Source: Phycisphaeraceae bacterium (lineage in GTDB: Bacteria > Planctomycetota > Phycisphaerae > Phycisphaerales > UBA1924). From it: a stretch of 64,000 nucleotides of DNA. The position numbers were made by a program, and so were the translations under genes. Location of the stretch: positions 124,001 through 188,000 of the forward strand of contig JACKHE010000004.1 of the NCBI GenBank assembly GCA_020639135.1. The letters run 5' to 3'. The first letter of the stretch is position 1. The number at the start of each line of letters is the position of its first letter. Positions 40,773-49,856 of the stretch are shown one piece after another. Below the pieces are notes generated by a model. It did no database searches, was not told where the DNA came from, and saw only the letters and a program-made list of their open reading frames with translations.

Positions 40773-41588
40773 TCAGTGCTGGCAGCCGCAGCCGGGGTGG
40801 TGGTGCGGCGCAATGCCGGCGACGTCGTGGTGGAAGATCTCGGCGAGGACCTCGGGGGTCAGGCCTTCGGGGGAGGCGTGCTCGTGGATGGTGCGCGCCA
40901 GGCACAGGACGCGGTCGCAGGTGGCGGCGATGGCGCGGAGGTCGTGGCTGACGATGAGGATGGCGAGCGCCTTGTCGGGTCCCTTCTCGGCGATCTCTCG
41001 CGCGTGGATGGCGTCGATCATCTGTGCGAAGCGCTCCTGGCCGATGGGATCAACACCGATGAGCGGCTCGTCGAGGATGATCGCCGCGGGTTCGGTGGCC
41101 AGGGCGCGGGCGATGAGGGCGCGCTGGAGCTGGCCCCCGCTCAGGTCGCCGATGGGGTCGTCGGCGAAGGCGTCGGCGCCGGTGAGCTCCAGCGCGTGGT
41201 CGATGCGCGCCTGGTCCGGCGCGGCGGGGCGCTTCCAGAGAGGCAGGCGGTTGTCGAGGGGCATCGCGACGACCTGGCGGACGGCCAGGGGGAAGTTGAG
41301 CTCCGCCTGGCAGCGCTGGGCGACGGAGGCGATGCGGCCGCGGCGGGCGGCGGCGCGGGGGGACATCCCGGCGACGGTGATGGAGCCGCGGGTGGGACAC
41401 AGGGCGCCGAGCATGCAGCGGATGAGCGTGGTCTTGCCGGAGCCATTGGGCCCGAGGAGCCCGACGCGGTCTCCGGGGTGGATGGCGCAGGTGATGTTCT
41501 CGAGGGTGGGCGTGGTGCGTCCGCGGTAGGTGTAGGAGAGCCCCCGGACATCGATGACGGGTTCGTGGTGTCCGGTGCTGGTGGGCAT
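40773..41588 (-). CDS. ABC transporter ATPase for metal uptake, ZnuC/MntA type
   Basis: 271 residues. Walker A 'GDRVGLLGPNGSGKTTLIRC', Q-loop 'IASVAQRCQAELNFPLAVRQ', ABC signature DLSGGQLQRALIARAL, Walker B 'ATEPAAIILDEPLIGVDPIG' and H-loop IVSHDLRAI are all present. The C-terminus ends HHHPGCGCQH, a His/Cys cluster that may bind metal. The ATG at 41588 gives the standard length. No solute-binding protein gene or Zur/MntR regulator was found within the window; they may be elsewhere. Confidence 0.9.
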   Translation of the reverse strand: MPTSTGHHEPVIDVRGLSYTYRGRTTPTLENITCAIHPGDRVGLLGPNGSGKTTLIRCMLGALCPTRGSITVAGMSPRAAARRGRIASVAQRCQAELNFPLAVRQVVAMPLDNRLPLWKRPAAPDQARIDHALELTGADAFADDPIGDLSGGQLQRALIARALATEPAAIILDEPLIGVDPIGQERFAQMIDAIHAREIAEKGPDKALAILIVSHDLRAIAATCDRVLCLARTIHEHASPEGLTPEVLAEIFHHDVAGIAPHHHPGCGCQH

Positions 41589-41713
41589 GGGGTCGGGCGC
41601 GGATCGGGCCGGGATGAGAGCTGACGCTGGGGGATGAAAGTGGCGACCGCGCTGCGTATGATGCCGCCGACCCCCCACCGGTGGCGGCAGCCTCAGGTTG
41701 GGTGGTCAGTGTA

Positions 41714-41786
41714 GGGGCGGTAGCTCAATTGGGAGAGCGCCTCGGTCGCATCGAGGAGGTTGAGGGTTCGACCCCCTTCCGCTCCA
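41714..41786 (+). tRNA. tRNA-Ala (anticodon CGC)
   Basis: Acceptor GGGGCGG / CCGCTCC with the G3-U70 pair that identifies tRNA-Ala. The anticodon loop GTCGCAT gives CGC; the T-arm contains GGTTCGACC. The discriminator is A and no CCA is encoded. Confidence 0.95.
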
Positions 41787-41814
41787 CTTCGGGATTCGTG
41801 GCACACACGGACAA

Positions 41815-41840
41815 GCAGCCCGGCCTTTGGGTCGGGCTGC
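41815..41840 (+). terminator. Terminator after tRNA-Ala
   Basis: 11-bp stem (one G-T pair) GCAGCCCGGCC / GGTCGGGCTGC with a TTTG loop, followed by GTTGGTTTTG. It lies 28 bases past the tRNA. Confidence 0.75.
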
Positions 41841-41866
41841 GTTGGTTTTGGGATGTGCGAGATGGG

Positions 41867-44167
41867 TCAGGGGCAGGCGGAGCCGAAGTCAGTGAGGAGG
41901 AGGCCAAGGTCGGCGGTGTCGACAACGCCGTCGTTGTTGAGGTCGGCGTCGGGGCCGCTGGAGCCGAACTGGCCGAGGAGGGCGCCGAGGTCGGCGGTGT
42001 CGACGGTGTTGTCGTTGTTGAGGTCTCCGTGGAGTTGGGTGACCGAGACTTCCACGCTGGCGCTGGTCGAACTGCCGTACGCGTTGCTGGCGATCGCTCT
42101 GAGTCTGACTGTTCCTGGGTGTGCGCCCAAATCGTTGATGATCATCGCAACGTTCGGTGTCCCGAGCCCCTGGACATCGGCGGTCAGACCCGTCGCGGGA
42201 TCGGTGAAGCCGGCCGCATCAATCTCGATGTAGTTGTAGCTGTCCGGGGGGGATTCGATGGCCCAGGACAGCGCGATCGGCGTATATCCGCCGGTGCAGG
42301 CGTCGAGCGCGATCGGATCTCCGGCGCACGCTAGGCTTGTGACGGCGCCCTGTGCGGAGATGGCAATCGAGGGGGCATCGCTGCCGAACACAACATTGTC
42401 GAGCCGACCGAATTCCGGCCCGTTTTCTGTTTCACCTCTGATCCAGAACGAGGAGAGCGATGTGAGTATGGTCATGAACTCGGATTCGGTGACGGGATCG
42501 CCTGTGCCGGCGTGCGTCCAGGCGGGACAGGGCGTGAGGGGTATCGCGTGGTAGCGCCAGAGGTTGCCGGCGATTGGATAATCCCCGCCGGCGGCTCCGG
42601 TCCCGAGGGGCAGCAGGTAGTTGATCGTCATCCCGCCACCAACGAGGTGGATGAACGCGCCAGCGCCGCCGTCCGGGAGAGTATTCGCCAGGGGCGTGTT
42701 CGAGAGGAAATCGAGTTCGACGGTCTTGCCGAACGCGGCGCTTTGGTCGCCGAGGAACGACGATGGCGCCTCGAAGAAGTAGGCGTCCCCCAGGTGCAGA
42801 TCCTCGGCGTAGAGACACTGGGGGTTGGCGCCGGGCGTGTCCTGCCAGCTCAGGACGGCATCGTTGATGATCCCCCAGCCTTCGGTGTCGAAATCGAACG
42901 TGCTCTGCGGCGCCGACGAGGGCGGCAAGAAGATGACGTTGTCGATATCGTTGGTCTCATCGCCGTTTCGGTATTCGGCGTTGATGCGGATCTCGGCGAG
43001 ATTGGAGAGAACCTCGATCAACTCGCTTTCGGTCGCGTGCGGGCCGTCGCAAGCGTTGACGCGCCAGTTGTCAGGGATCAGCGGGATTCTCGAAGTCAGC
43101 CATCTGGTTGTCGGCCTGCCCACTGAATCACCGAATAGCGTGGTCATCTCGCCGTTGATCAGGCCCTGGAGAGCAACATCCCACGTGGGGGTGCTGGCCA
43201 CAGGGTTTGACACGGCGTCGATGCGGCGTTCATAACGGATGAATCCGCCAAATGCATCGGCGATATCCCGAGGATCGCCGCCTGCGCAAAAGAAAGGGAT
43301 GTCTTCATTTTGTGTGAGCTCGGTGTAGCTCAGGTAGGAGCCGGGAACCCCGCCTTCGCCCTGCAAATCCAGCATTTCAGTGACGCCCTCACCCTGCTGC
43401 CCGCAGGGTTGCATCCCGAAGAGTGTGATGACTGACCACCCGTGTGTGCCGTTCTCAAAGTCCACGACAAAGGGCGAGAGTCGAACTGAAAAACCGACGA
43501 GATCGACATTGGCATGGTTGAATGCAGTCGGGCTCCCGTCGGGGTCGCGTTCGAGCGTGATTACAATCCTGGCGGATCTGGCGCCGATCGGGACGGGGGC
43601 GCCGGCCGAAACAAATTCCGAGAAAGTTCCCTCGATAACCGGGCTGATGGCGGTGGTCGGATCGCTCGGGCCGTCGATCTGGAGGGCGCCGATCTCGATC
43701 TGAGCCGCATCGAGGAAATGCGCTGCGATGTGTGCGATATCGTCCTGATCGATCGAGCCGCTGTCGCCGCCGCTCGGTGTTATAGAGCCCATCCAGGCTT
43801 CGAGTGAGCACATCGCGACCCCGGCGTCGATCTCGGCGCTTGCAAAGCTGATGTCAACCGTCTGCTCCATTGACGGATCGCCTGCATTGAAGTCTCCGAT
43901 GAGCACCCAATCGCCACCGCCCAGCGGCGCCGGGTAATCGTTCCAGAACATGGCGCCGTAGAGATCCATAGAGAAGGATCCGGTTTCGATCCAAGCGTTG
44001 AGATCAACTTTCAGACCGCCTTCGAGAACGACCGGGCCGCCCGGCAGCGGCATGAACTGCTCGAAACTCGGGTTCTCGATCAGGTTCGCGTTGAACGTCT
44101 CGGCCTGCGCGACGCTGACTCCAAGAATTCCGAGGGCGAACACGATGGAACGGGAAGGAATGAGCAT
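41867..44167 (-). CDS. Secreted laminin-like protein with dockerin tail
   Basis: 766 residues (ATG 44167; a GTG three bases earlier is possible). Signal peptide (MLIPSRSIVFALGILGVSVAQA). The N-terminal third reads like a beta sandwich (IENPSFEQFMPLPGGPVVLE). Two segments, at about 245-390 and 410-560, resemble laminin domain IV-like modules: 'PFVVDFENGTHGWSVITLFG' and 'TFDFDTEGWGIINDAVLSWQ'. An Ig-like region follows (about 585-680). The dockerin-like pair is DLNNDNTVDTADLGALLGQF and DLNNDGVVDTADLGLLLTDF. This gene and its leader are visibly less G+C-rich than neighbours, with a good promoter at 44233-44260. Confidence 0.75.
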   Translation of the reverse strand: MLIPSRSIVFALGILGVSVAQAETFNANLIENPSFEQFMPLPGGPVVLEGGLKVDLNAWIETGSFSMDLYGAMFWNDYPAPLGGGDWVLIGDFNAGDPSMEQTVDISFASAEIDAGVAMCSLEAWMGSITPSGGDSGSIDQDDIAHIAAHFLDAAQIEIGALQIDGPSDPTTAISPVIEGTFSEFVSAGAPVPIGARSARIVITLERDPDGSPTAFNHANVDLVGFSVRLSPFVVDFENGTHGWSVITLFGMQPCGQQGEGVTEMLDLQGEGGVPGSYLSYTELTQNEDIPFFCAGGDPRDIADAFGGFIRYERRIDAVSNPVASTPTWDVALQGLINGEMTTLFGDSVGRPTTRWLTSRIPLIPDNWRVNACDGPHATESELIEVLSNLAEIRINAEYRNGDETNDIDNVIFLPPSSAPQSTFDFDTEGWGIINDAVLSWQDTPGANPQCLYAEDLHLGDAYFFEAPSSFLGDQSAAFGKTVELDFLSNTPLANTLPDGGAGAFIHLVGGGMTINYLLPLGTGAAGGDYPIAGNLWRYHAIPLTPCPAWTHAGTGDPVTESEFMTILTSLSSFWIRGETENGPEFGRLDNVVFGSDAPSIAISAQGAVTSLACAGDPIALDACTGGYTPIALSWAIESPPDSYNYIEIDAAGFTDPATGLTADVQGLGTPNVAMIINDLGAHPGTVRLRAIASNAYGSSTSASVEVSVTQLHGDLNNDNTVDTADLGALLGQFGSSGPDADLNNDGVVDTADLGLLLTDFGSACP

Positions 44168-44232
44168 CACTGAACGTCTAATTTCGAAACCGCTGGACTG
44201 AGCAAGCCGTCAAAGTCGACAGGCACGCGAAG

Positions 44233-44260
44233 ATCATAGTGAGCACTCAACTATTTGCAA
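44233..44260 (-). promoter_or_regulatory. Sigma-70-like promoter of the laminin-like gene
   Basis: TTGCAA (44260-44255) and TATGAT (44238-44233) with a 16-base spacer on the minus strand, inside a segment of about 40% G+C. The expected start is about 44226, leaving a leader of roughly 60 bases. Confidence 0.6.
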
Positions 44261-44337
44261 TATCAATTCACAATGGTTGAGTGCCCCGGAGGGCGGCCAG
44301 AAGGTCCACGGCTGAGGCATCGGGCGATCTCCGAGAG

Positions 44338-44343
44338 TATCCT
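44338..44343 (+). promoter_or_regulatory. Possible -10 element of mutS
   Basis: TATCCT ends 10 bases before the ATG pair at 44354/44357. No clear -35. A transcript from here would be nearly leaderless. Confidence 0.3.
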
Positions 44344-44353
44344 GTGTGGCCCA

Positions 44354-47107
44354 ATGATGCCCACGAAAACCCCCGACAAACCGGCCGCGAAAAAGTCCGA
44401 CCCGCGCGACACGCCGGCGATGCGGCAGTATGCGCGGTTCAAGGCGCAGCACCCGGACTGCGTGCTGCTGTTCCGGATGGGGGACTTCTACGAGCTCTTC
44501 GACGACGACGCTGTCGTCGTCAGCCGGGCGCTGGGGCTGACGCTGACGCAGCGGGGCAACGGGATCCCGATGGCTGGTGTGCCGCACCACGCGGTCGAGG
44601 GGTACGTGCGGCGGCTGGTTGAGCAGGGGTTCCGGATCGCGATGTGCGACCAGGTGCAGGACCCGAAGGACGCGAAGGGGATTGTCGAGCGCGCGGTGAC
44701 GCGGGTGATCACCCCCGGGACGCTGGTGGACGCGGCGCTGCTGGACGATGACGCGACGAACAACCTCGTCGCGATCCACTTCCGCGACGGCGACGACCGG
44801 ATCGATCTGGCGGTGGTCGAGGTCTCGACGGGGACGTTCACGCTCTTCGACAAGCCCTCGGGGGCGATCGCCGATGCGCTGGCGCAGCTGGGCGCGTGCG
44901 AGGTGGTGTACGACGGCGACGATGAGCGGGCGCGGCGGATCGCCGACGCGGCGACGGCGGTCGGGTGCGCGCTGACGCCCAGGCCCGGCTGGCAGTTCCG
45001 CGCGGCCGAGGCGCAGGAGGCGATCCGCAAGCAGTACAACGTCAACAGCGTCGAGGGGTGGGGCCTGGCGAAGGACGACCCGGCGATCGCGGCGATCGGG
45101 GCGCTCGTGCGGTACCTGCACGAGACGCAGCTGACGCACGAACGCGAGCGGGCCGGGGGCGGCGACGCGGGCGCGCTGACGCACCTGCAGGCGCCGACGC
45201 GGCAGGCCGAGGCCGGTCGGATGCAGGTCGATGGCGCGACGCTGCGCGCGCTGGAGGTGGAGCGGACGATCCGGGACGGGCAGACGAGCGGCTCGCTGCT
45301 GGGGGTGTTCCTGGGCGGGGCGCGGTCGATGACCCCGATGGGCCGGCGGCTGCTGCGGCGGTGGCTGTGCGCGCCGCTGGCGTCGATCGACGCGATCGGG
45401 GCGCGGCAGGCGTGCGTTGCGGCGCTCGTCGATGACGTCAGGATGGCCCAGGAGCTGCGCGACGCCCTGGGGGGAGTGCAGGACGTGGCGCGCATCGCCG
45501 GTCGGTTCGGGATGGGGCGCGCCACGCCCCGGGACCTGCCGGCGCTGGGGGCCTCGCTGGAGCGGGCGGGGGCAATCCTGGGCGCGCTAGGCGCGACGCC
45601 GGCGTTCGCGCTGGACCACGAGCGGCTTGCGGCGGCGATGTCGGCGCTGGCGCCAATCGCGCAGGAGATCACCCGCGCGTGCGTGGACGCCCCGCCGGCG
45701 CACCTGCGCGAGGGCGGGCTGTTCGCCGACGGGTACGACGCGGCGCTGGACGAGTCGCGATCGCTGGGGCGCGATGCGCACGCGTGGCTGGCCAAATATC
45801 AGGCGCGGATCGCGAAAGAGCACGACCTGCCCAACGTGAAGGTCGGGTACAACCGGGTGTTCGGGTACTACATCGAGCTCCCCGGCGCGCAGGCGAAGCG
45901 GGCGCCGGCGATCTTCATGCGCAAGCAGACGCTCAAGAACGCCGAGCGGTACATCACGCCCGAGCTCAAGGAGTTCGAGGACAAGGCGCAATCGGCGCAG
46001 GCGTCGGCGGTTGCGCGCGAGCAGGAGCTCTTCGACGGGCTCTGCGCGTCGGTGCGTGCGCAGACGGACGCGCTGGCGGCGTTCGCGGACGCGGTGGCGC
46101 GCATCGATGCGCTGCTGCGGTTCGCGGACATCGCGCGCCGGCGGGGCTGGGTCCGCCCCGAGATCGTCGAGGAGCCGGCGCTGGACGCGGCGCAGGCCCG
46201 GCACCCGGTGCTCGAGGCGACGCTGGGCGAGGGGTACGTGCCCAACGACATCGTGCTGGGGACGGCGGACGAGCCGGCGCGGCTGGCGCTGATCACCGGG
46301 CCCAACATGTCGGGGAAGAGCACGCACATCCGCACCGCGGCGCTGCTGACGCTGCTGGCGCACACGGGGTCGTTCGTCCCGGCGGATTCCGCGACGATCG
46401 GGCTGACGGACAAGCTCTTCACGCGCGTCGGCGCCGACGATGCGCTGCACGCGGGGCAATCCACGTTCATGGTCGAGATGACCGAGACGGCACGGATCCT
46501 CCACGGCGCGACGCACCGGTCGCTGGTGGTGCTCGACGAGATCGGGCGCGGGACGAGCACGCTCGACGGGCTCTCGCTGGCGTGGGCGATCGCCGAGCGG
46601 ATGGCGGCGACGGACCTCGGTGCTCGCACGCTCTTCGCGACGCACTACCACGAGCTGACGCAGCTGGAGGAATCAGCGCCGGGGCGGGTGCGGAACCTGC
46701 ACGTGGCGGTGCGCGAGTGGAACGACGAGGTGGTGTTCCTGCACCGGATCCTGCCGGGTCGGACGAACCGGAGCTACGGGATCCACGTCGCGCGGCTCGC
46801 CGGGGTGCCCGAGCGGGTGATCGGGCGGGCGCAGGAGCTGCTGGAGTCGCTGACGGTGTCACATGAGGGTGGGCACGAGGGAGTGAACGCGAGCGGGCCC
46901 GAGGGCGGGCCGCCGGCGTCCGCGGGCGGCGCGCCGGGTGCGTCCGGGAATACCGGGCGTTTCGAGTCGCAGATGAGCCTCTTCGCGCCGGCGCCTTCAC
47001 CGATCGTGGAACGCTTGAACGCGGTCAGGATCGAGTCGATGACCCCGCTGGAGGCGTTCGATGCGCTGCGGGAGCTCAAGGGCCTGCTCGAAGACCTGGG
47101 CGGCTGA
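44354..47107 (+). CDS. mutS: DNA mismatch repair protein MutS
   Basis: 917 residues. MutS binds mismatches and starts repair with MutL. The N-terminal domain has 'CVLLFRMGDFYELFDDDAVV', including the mismatch-reading Phe-x-Glu (FYE). The C-terminal ATPase has Walker A GPNMSGKST at 649-657, 'LVVLDEIGRGTSTLDGLSLA' (Walker B and signature), and 'TLFATHYHELTQLEESAPGR' with the H-loop. After about residue 840 the tail is low-complexity, rich in Gly, Pro and Ala, before a last helix. ATG 44354 (MMPTK) keeps the family start; a longer frame begins at 44255 but lacks homology. No mutL is nearby. Confidence 0.95.
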   Translation: MMPTKTPDKPAAKKSDPRDTPAMRQYARFKAQHPDCVLLFRMGDFYELFDDDAVVVSRALGLTLTQRGNGIPMAGVPHHAVEGYVRRLVEQGFRIAMCDQVQDPKDAKGIVERAVTRVITPGTLVDAALLDDDATNNLVAIHFRDGDDRIDLAVVEVSTGTFTLFDKPSGAIADALAQLGACEVVYDGDDERARRIADAATAVGCALTPRPGWQFRAAEAQEAIRKQYNVNSVEGWGLAKDDPAIAAIGALVRYLHETQLTHERERAGGGDAGALTHLQAPTRQAEAGRMQVDGATLRALEVERTIRDGQTSGSLLGVFLGGARSMTPMGRRLLRRWLCAPLASIDAIGARQACVAALVDDVRMAQELRDALGGVQDVARIAGRFGMGRATPRDLPALGASLERAGAILGALGATPAFALDHERLAAAMSALAPIAQEITRACVDAPPAHLREGGLFADGYDAALDESRSLGRDAHAWLAKYQARIAKEHDLPNVKVGYNRVFGYYIELPGAQAKRAPAIFMRKQTLKNAERYITPELKEFEDKAQSAQASAVAREQELFDGLCASVRAQTDALAAFADAVARIDALLRFADIARRRGWVRPEIVEEPALDAAQARHPVLEATLGEGYVPNDIVLGTADEPARLALITGPNMSGKSTHIRTAALLTLLAHTGSFVPADSATIGLTDKLFTRVGADDALHAGQSTFMVEMTETARILHGATHRSLVVLDEIGRGTSTLDGLSLAWAIAERMAATDLGARTLFATHYHELTQLEESAPGRVRNLHVAVREWNDEVVFLHRILPGRTNRSYGIHVARLAGVPERVIGRAQELLESLTVSHEGGHEGVNASGPEGGPPASAGGAPGASGNTGRFESQMSLFAPAPSPIVERLNAVRIESMTPLEAFDALRELKGLLEDLGG

Positions 47108-47150
47108 CCGGTCCCCGGACCCGCGGTGAAACAACGCCTATCGTCAGCGC

Positions 47151-47173
47151 GCCGGCGCCACGCCGGCTGTTTT
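47151..47173 (+). terminator. Terminator of mutS
   Basis: 7-bp stem GCCGGCG / CGCCGGC with a CCA loop, then TGTTTTTTCG, 43 bases after the stop. Confidence 0.85.
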
Positions 47174-47223
47174 TTCGCATCGAAGCGGTGTCAACCGCAG
47201 CACGCACCGGAGAGGGATCCCCC

Positions 47224-47817
47224 ATGAGCACCGCCACGACGCCGCACGTTCTGGACGCCGAGTTTCTCGAGAGCAAGCACCACGCCGGGCTGTCGTTTGA
47301 TGCCTATGTCGCGACGGCCAAGCCCGAGAAGCAGCAGGCGTGGCGCGCGGTGTACGACAAGATCACGCTGACGGAGCCGCAGAAGTCGCTGATCGGCTCG
47401 TTCACGAGGCCGATGCGGGTGCTGGTCACGAGCGGGGTGTGGTGCGGCGACTGCGTGCAGCAGTGCCCGCTGCTGGAGCGGATCGCCGAGGCGAGCGACC
47501 TGATCGATCTGAAGTTTGTCGATCGCGACGAGCACGCGGACCTGTCGCAGCGGATCCAGATCTGCCAGGGGCTGCGCGTGCCGACGGTGGTCTTCATGGC
47601 CGAGGACTACGAGTTCATCGGTCTGATGGGCGACCGGTCGCTGACGCGGTACCGGGCGATGGCGGCGCAGCAGCTGGGCGCGCACTGCCCGCTGCCCGGA
47701 GCGCCAATCCCGACGGACGAGCTGCGCGCGACGATGCAGGACTGGCTCAACGAGTTCGAGCGGCTGCAGCTGTTGCTGCGGCTGAGCCCCAGGCTGCGGC
47801 AGAAGCACGGGGACTGA
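47224..47817 (+). CDS. Thioredoxin-family protein
   Basis: 197 residues. 'RVLVTSGVWCGDCVQQCPLL' gives a CxxC active site (CGDC) followed by another Cys three residues after it, and 'LRVPTVVFMAEDYEFIGLMG' contains the cis-Pro position (VPT). About 70 residues precede the CxxC instead of about 30, with a Lys/Gln/Arg helical N-terminus. The overall layout resembles the cytoplasmic thioredoxin-like family with W-C-G-D-C (Thioredoxin_9-like). No signal peptide. GGAGAGGGA lies about 7 bases before ATG 47224. Partner unknown. Confidence 0.8.
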   Translation: MSTATTPHVLDAEFLESKHHAGLSFDAYVATAKPEKQQAWRAVYDKITLTEPQKSLIGSFTRPMRVLVTSGVWCGDCVQQCPLLERIAEASDLIDLKFVDRDEHADLSQRIQICQGLRVPTVVFMAEDYEFIGLMGDRSLTRYRAMAAQQLGAHCPLPGAPIPTDELRATMQDWLNEFERLQLLLRLSPRLRQKHGD

Positions 47818-48058
47818 GCGTTTCCGTCGTGACGGTGCTCCGGCGATGGCGCCATGATTGAATCTCGGCGGGCGCCGGGGCAAGGGGCACAACATCTGGC
47901 GTCGTGCCGGGGCCGCGAACGCCCATTTTCGTTGAACTCATCAGTTTGTGAAGTCTGTGGGCGGCGCTCGGCGGTACGCTGGTCTGGAGGACCGAGCGGT
48001 CTGTCGGTGCTCGGTCTACTGCCGAGAGTCAGCATCCCCCAATCCGGAGCAACCGCCC

Positions 48059-49831
48059 ATGATGTGTCACATGCTCACCAGATCAATCGTCGGCGCGGCG
48101 GCTGCGGCCCTGGCGCTCGCCTGCGCGAGCGGCGCTCTGGGCGCCGGGCTTTTTGGGGCTTCGCTGAATCTCGCGGATCTTGACGGGTCAAACGGGTTTG
48201 TGATCAATGGGATCAGCGACGGGGATCGGAGCGGCAGTTTCGTATCTCAGGCGGGTGATGTGAACGGGGATGGGATCGGCGACATCCTCATCGCGGCTCC
48301 CACAGCAGACCCGAACGGTGTCTCGGACGCCGGGAGAACGTTTGTCGTGTTCGGGTCTGCCGCGGCGTTTCCCGCCTCGATTGATCTCGCCTCGCTCGAT
48401 GGCTCGAACGGTTTCGTTCTCAACGGGATCGACGCGGATGACCAGAGCGGGTATTCCGTCTCGGTCGCCGGCGACATCAACGGCGACACGATCGACGATC
48501 TCGTCATCGGGGCGCCGTTTGGTGATCCGGATGGCGTCATCGACGCCGGAGAGACCTACGTTGTCTTCGGTTCGGCGGCGCCGTTCCCCGCCTTCATCGA
48601 CCTCGCCTCACTCGACGGCGCCAACGGATTCGTCGTTCATGGGATCGACGAAGACGATCTTAGCGGGTTCTCCGTTTCCGGCGCCGGGGATTGCAACGGC
48701 GACATGATCGACGATCTCGTGATCGGGGCGAGCGGCGCGGCCCCGAACGGGAAGAATGGCGCCGGCGAGACGTATGTGCTCTTTGGATCGATGTCCCCGT
48801 TCTCAGCTTCGATCGACCTTGCGTCGCTCGACGGGACGAATGGTTTCGTCATCAACGGCGCCGTCGCGGGGGATCATTGCGGAGGATCCGTCGCCATCGC
48901 CGGCGATGTGAACGGCGACCACATCAGCGATCTGGTGATCGGCGCCAGGGGCGCAGACCCGATCGGGACCAGCGGCGCAGGAAGATCGTACGTGTTCTTC
49001 GGCTCCTCGTCTCCGTTCCCGGCATCGGTCGAAGTCGCATCGCTCAATGGCGCCAACGGGTTCGCGCTGAACGGCATCGATACGGGCGATAGCAGCGGGT
49101 GGTCAGTTTCCGGCGCCGGTGATCTGAACGGCGACTCCATCGATGAGGTTGTCATCGGCGCGTACCGAGCCGAACCGAACGGGGTGAGCAGCGCCGGCGA
49201 GTCGTATGTTGTCTTTGGCTCGGCGACGACGTTCCCCGCTTCGATCAACCTGGCATCGCTCAACGGGGCTGACGGGTTTGTGATCAACGGGGTCAGCTCA
49301 CAAGATCGTTGCGGCTGGTCAGTCGCCTGCGCCGGAGACCTCAACAGCGACGGGTTCGATGATGTGGCCATCGGCGCTTACCAGGGCGATCCCAACGGGG
49401 TGACCGATTCCGGGGAAACCAGCATCTTGTTCGGGAAGCCGTCCGCTTTCGCCGCATCAACCAATCTTTCTTCGTTGAATGGCGTGAACGGGTTCGTGAT
49501 CAACGGGATCCAGAGCGGGGAGGGCGCCGGGTTCTCGGTGTCGGGCGCGGGGGACGTCAACGCGGACGGGATCGGGGATCTTGTGATCGGAGCGTTCTCC
49601 GCCGATCTCAACGGTGAGAACAACAACGGAAGAACCTTCATCCTCTTCGGACGCGAACCGTGCCCTGCTGATCTCAACGCCGACGGCGCGACGGACACGG
49701 CGGACCTGGGGCTGCTGCTCGGTCAGTTCGGGACGGCCGGACCCGGCGCGGACATCAACGGCGACGGCGCCGTGGACACCGCGGACCTGGGCATCCTGCT
49801 CGCCGCGTTCGGCGAAACGAGCTGCGACTGA
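48059..49831 (+). CDS. Secreted FG-GAP beta-propeller protein with dockerin tail
   Basis: 590 residues. Signal peptide (MMCHMLTRSIVGAAAAALALACASGALG). Seven FG-GAP-like blades, each about 65-70 residues, carry the Ca-binding-like 'GDVNGDGIGDILIAAP' form (others: GDINGDTIDDLVIGAP, GDCNGDMIDDLVIGAS, GDVNGDHISDLVIGAR, GDLNGDSIDEVVIGAY, GDLNSDGFDDVAIGAY, GDVNADGIGDLVIGAF). This makes a likely seven-bladed integrin-alpha-type propeller. The C-terminus has dockerin-like pairs DLNADGATDTADLGLLLGQF and DINGDGAVDTADLGILLAAF. Probably surface adhesion or binding. The start ATG is the first of two (48059). Confidence 0.82.
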   Translation: MMCHMLTRSIVGAAAAALALACASGALGAGLFGASLNLADLDGSNGFVINGISDGDRSGSFVSQAGDVNGDGIGDILIAAPTADPNGVSDAGRTFVVFGSAAAFPASIDLASLDGSNGFVLNGIDADDQSGYSVSVAGDINGDTIDDLVIGAPFGDPDGVIDAGETYVVFGSAAPFPAFIDLASLDGANGFVVHGIDEDDLSGFSVSGAGDCNGDMIDDLVIGASGAAPNGKNGAGETYVLFGSMSPFSASIDLASLDGTNGFVINGAVAGDHCGGSVAIAGDVNGDHISDLVIGARGADPIGTSGAGRSYVFFGSSSPFPASVEVASLNGANGFALNGIDTGDSSGWSVSGAGDLNGDSIDEVVIGAYRAEPNGVSSAGESYVVFGSATTFPASINLASLNGADGFVINGVSSQDRCGWSVACAGDLNSDGFDDVAIGAYQGDPNGVTDSGETSILFGKPSAFAASTNLSSLNGVNGFVINGIQSGEGAGFSVSGAGDVNADGIGDLVIGAFSADLNGENNNGRTFILFGREPCPADLNADGATDTADLGLLLGQFGTAGPGADINGDGAVDTADLGILLAAFGETSCD

Positions 49832-49856
49832 TCCGGCGCGGGCAATGACCGTTGGA

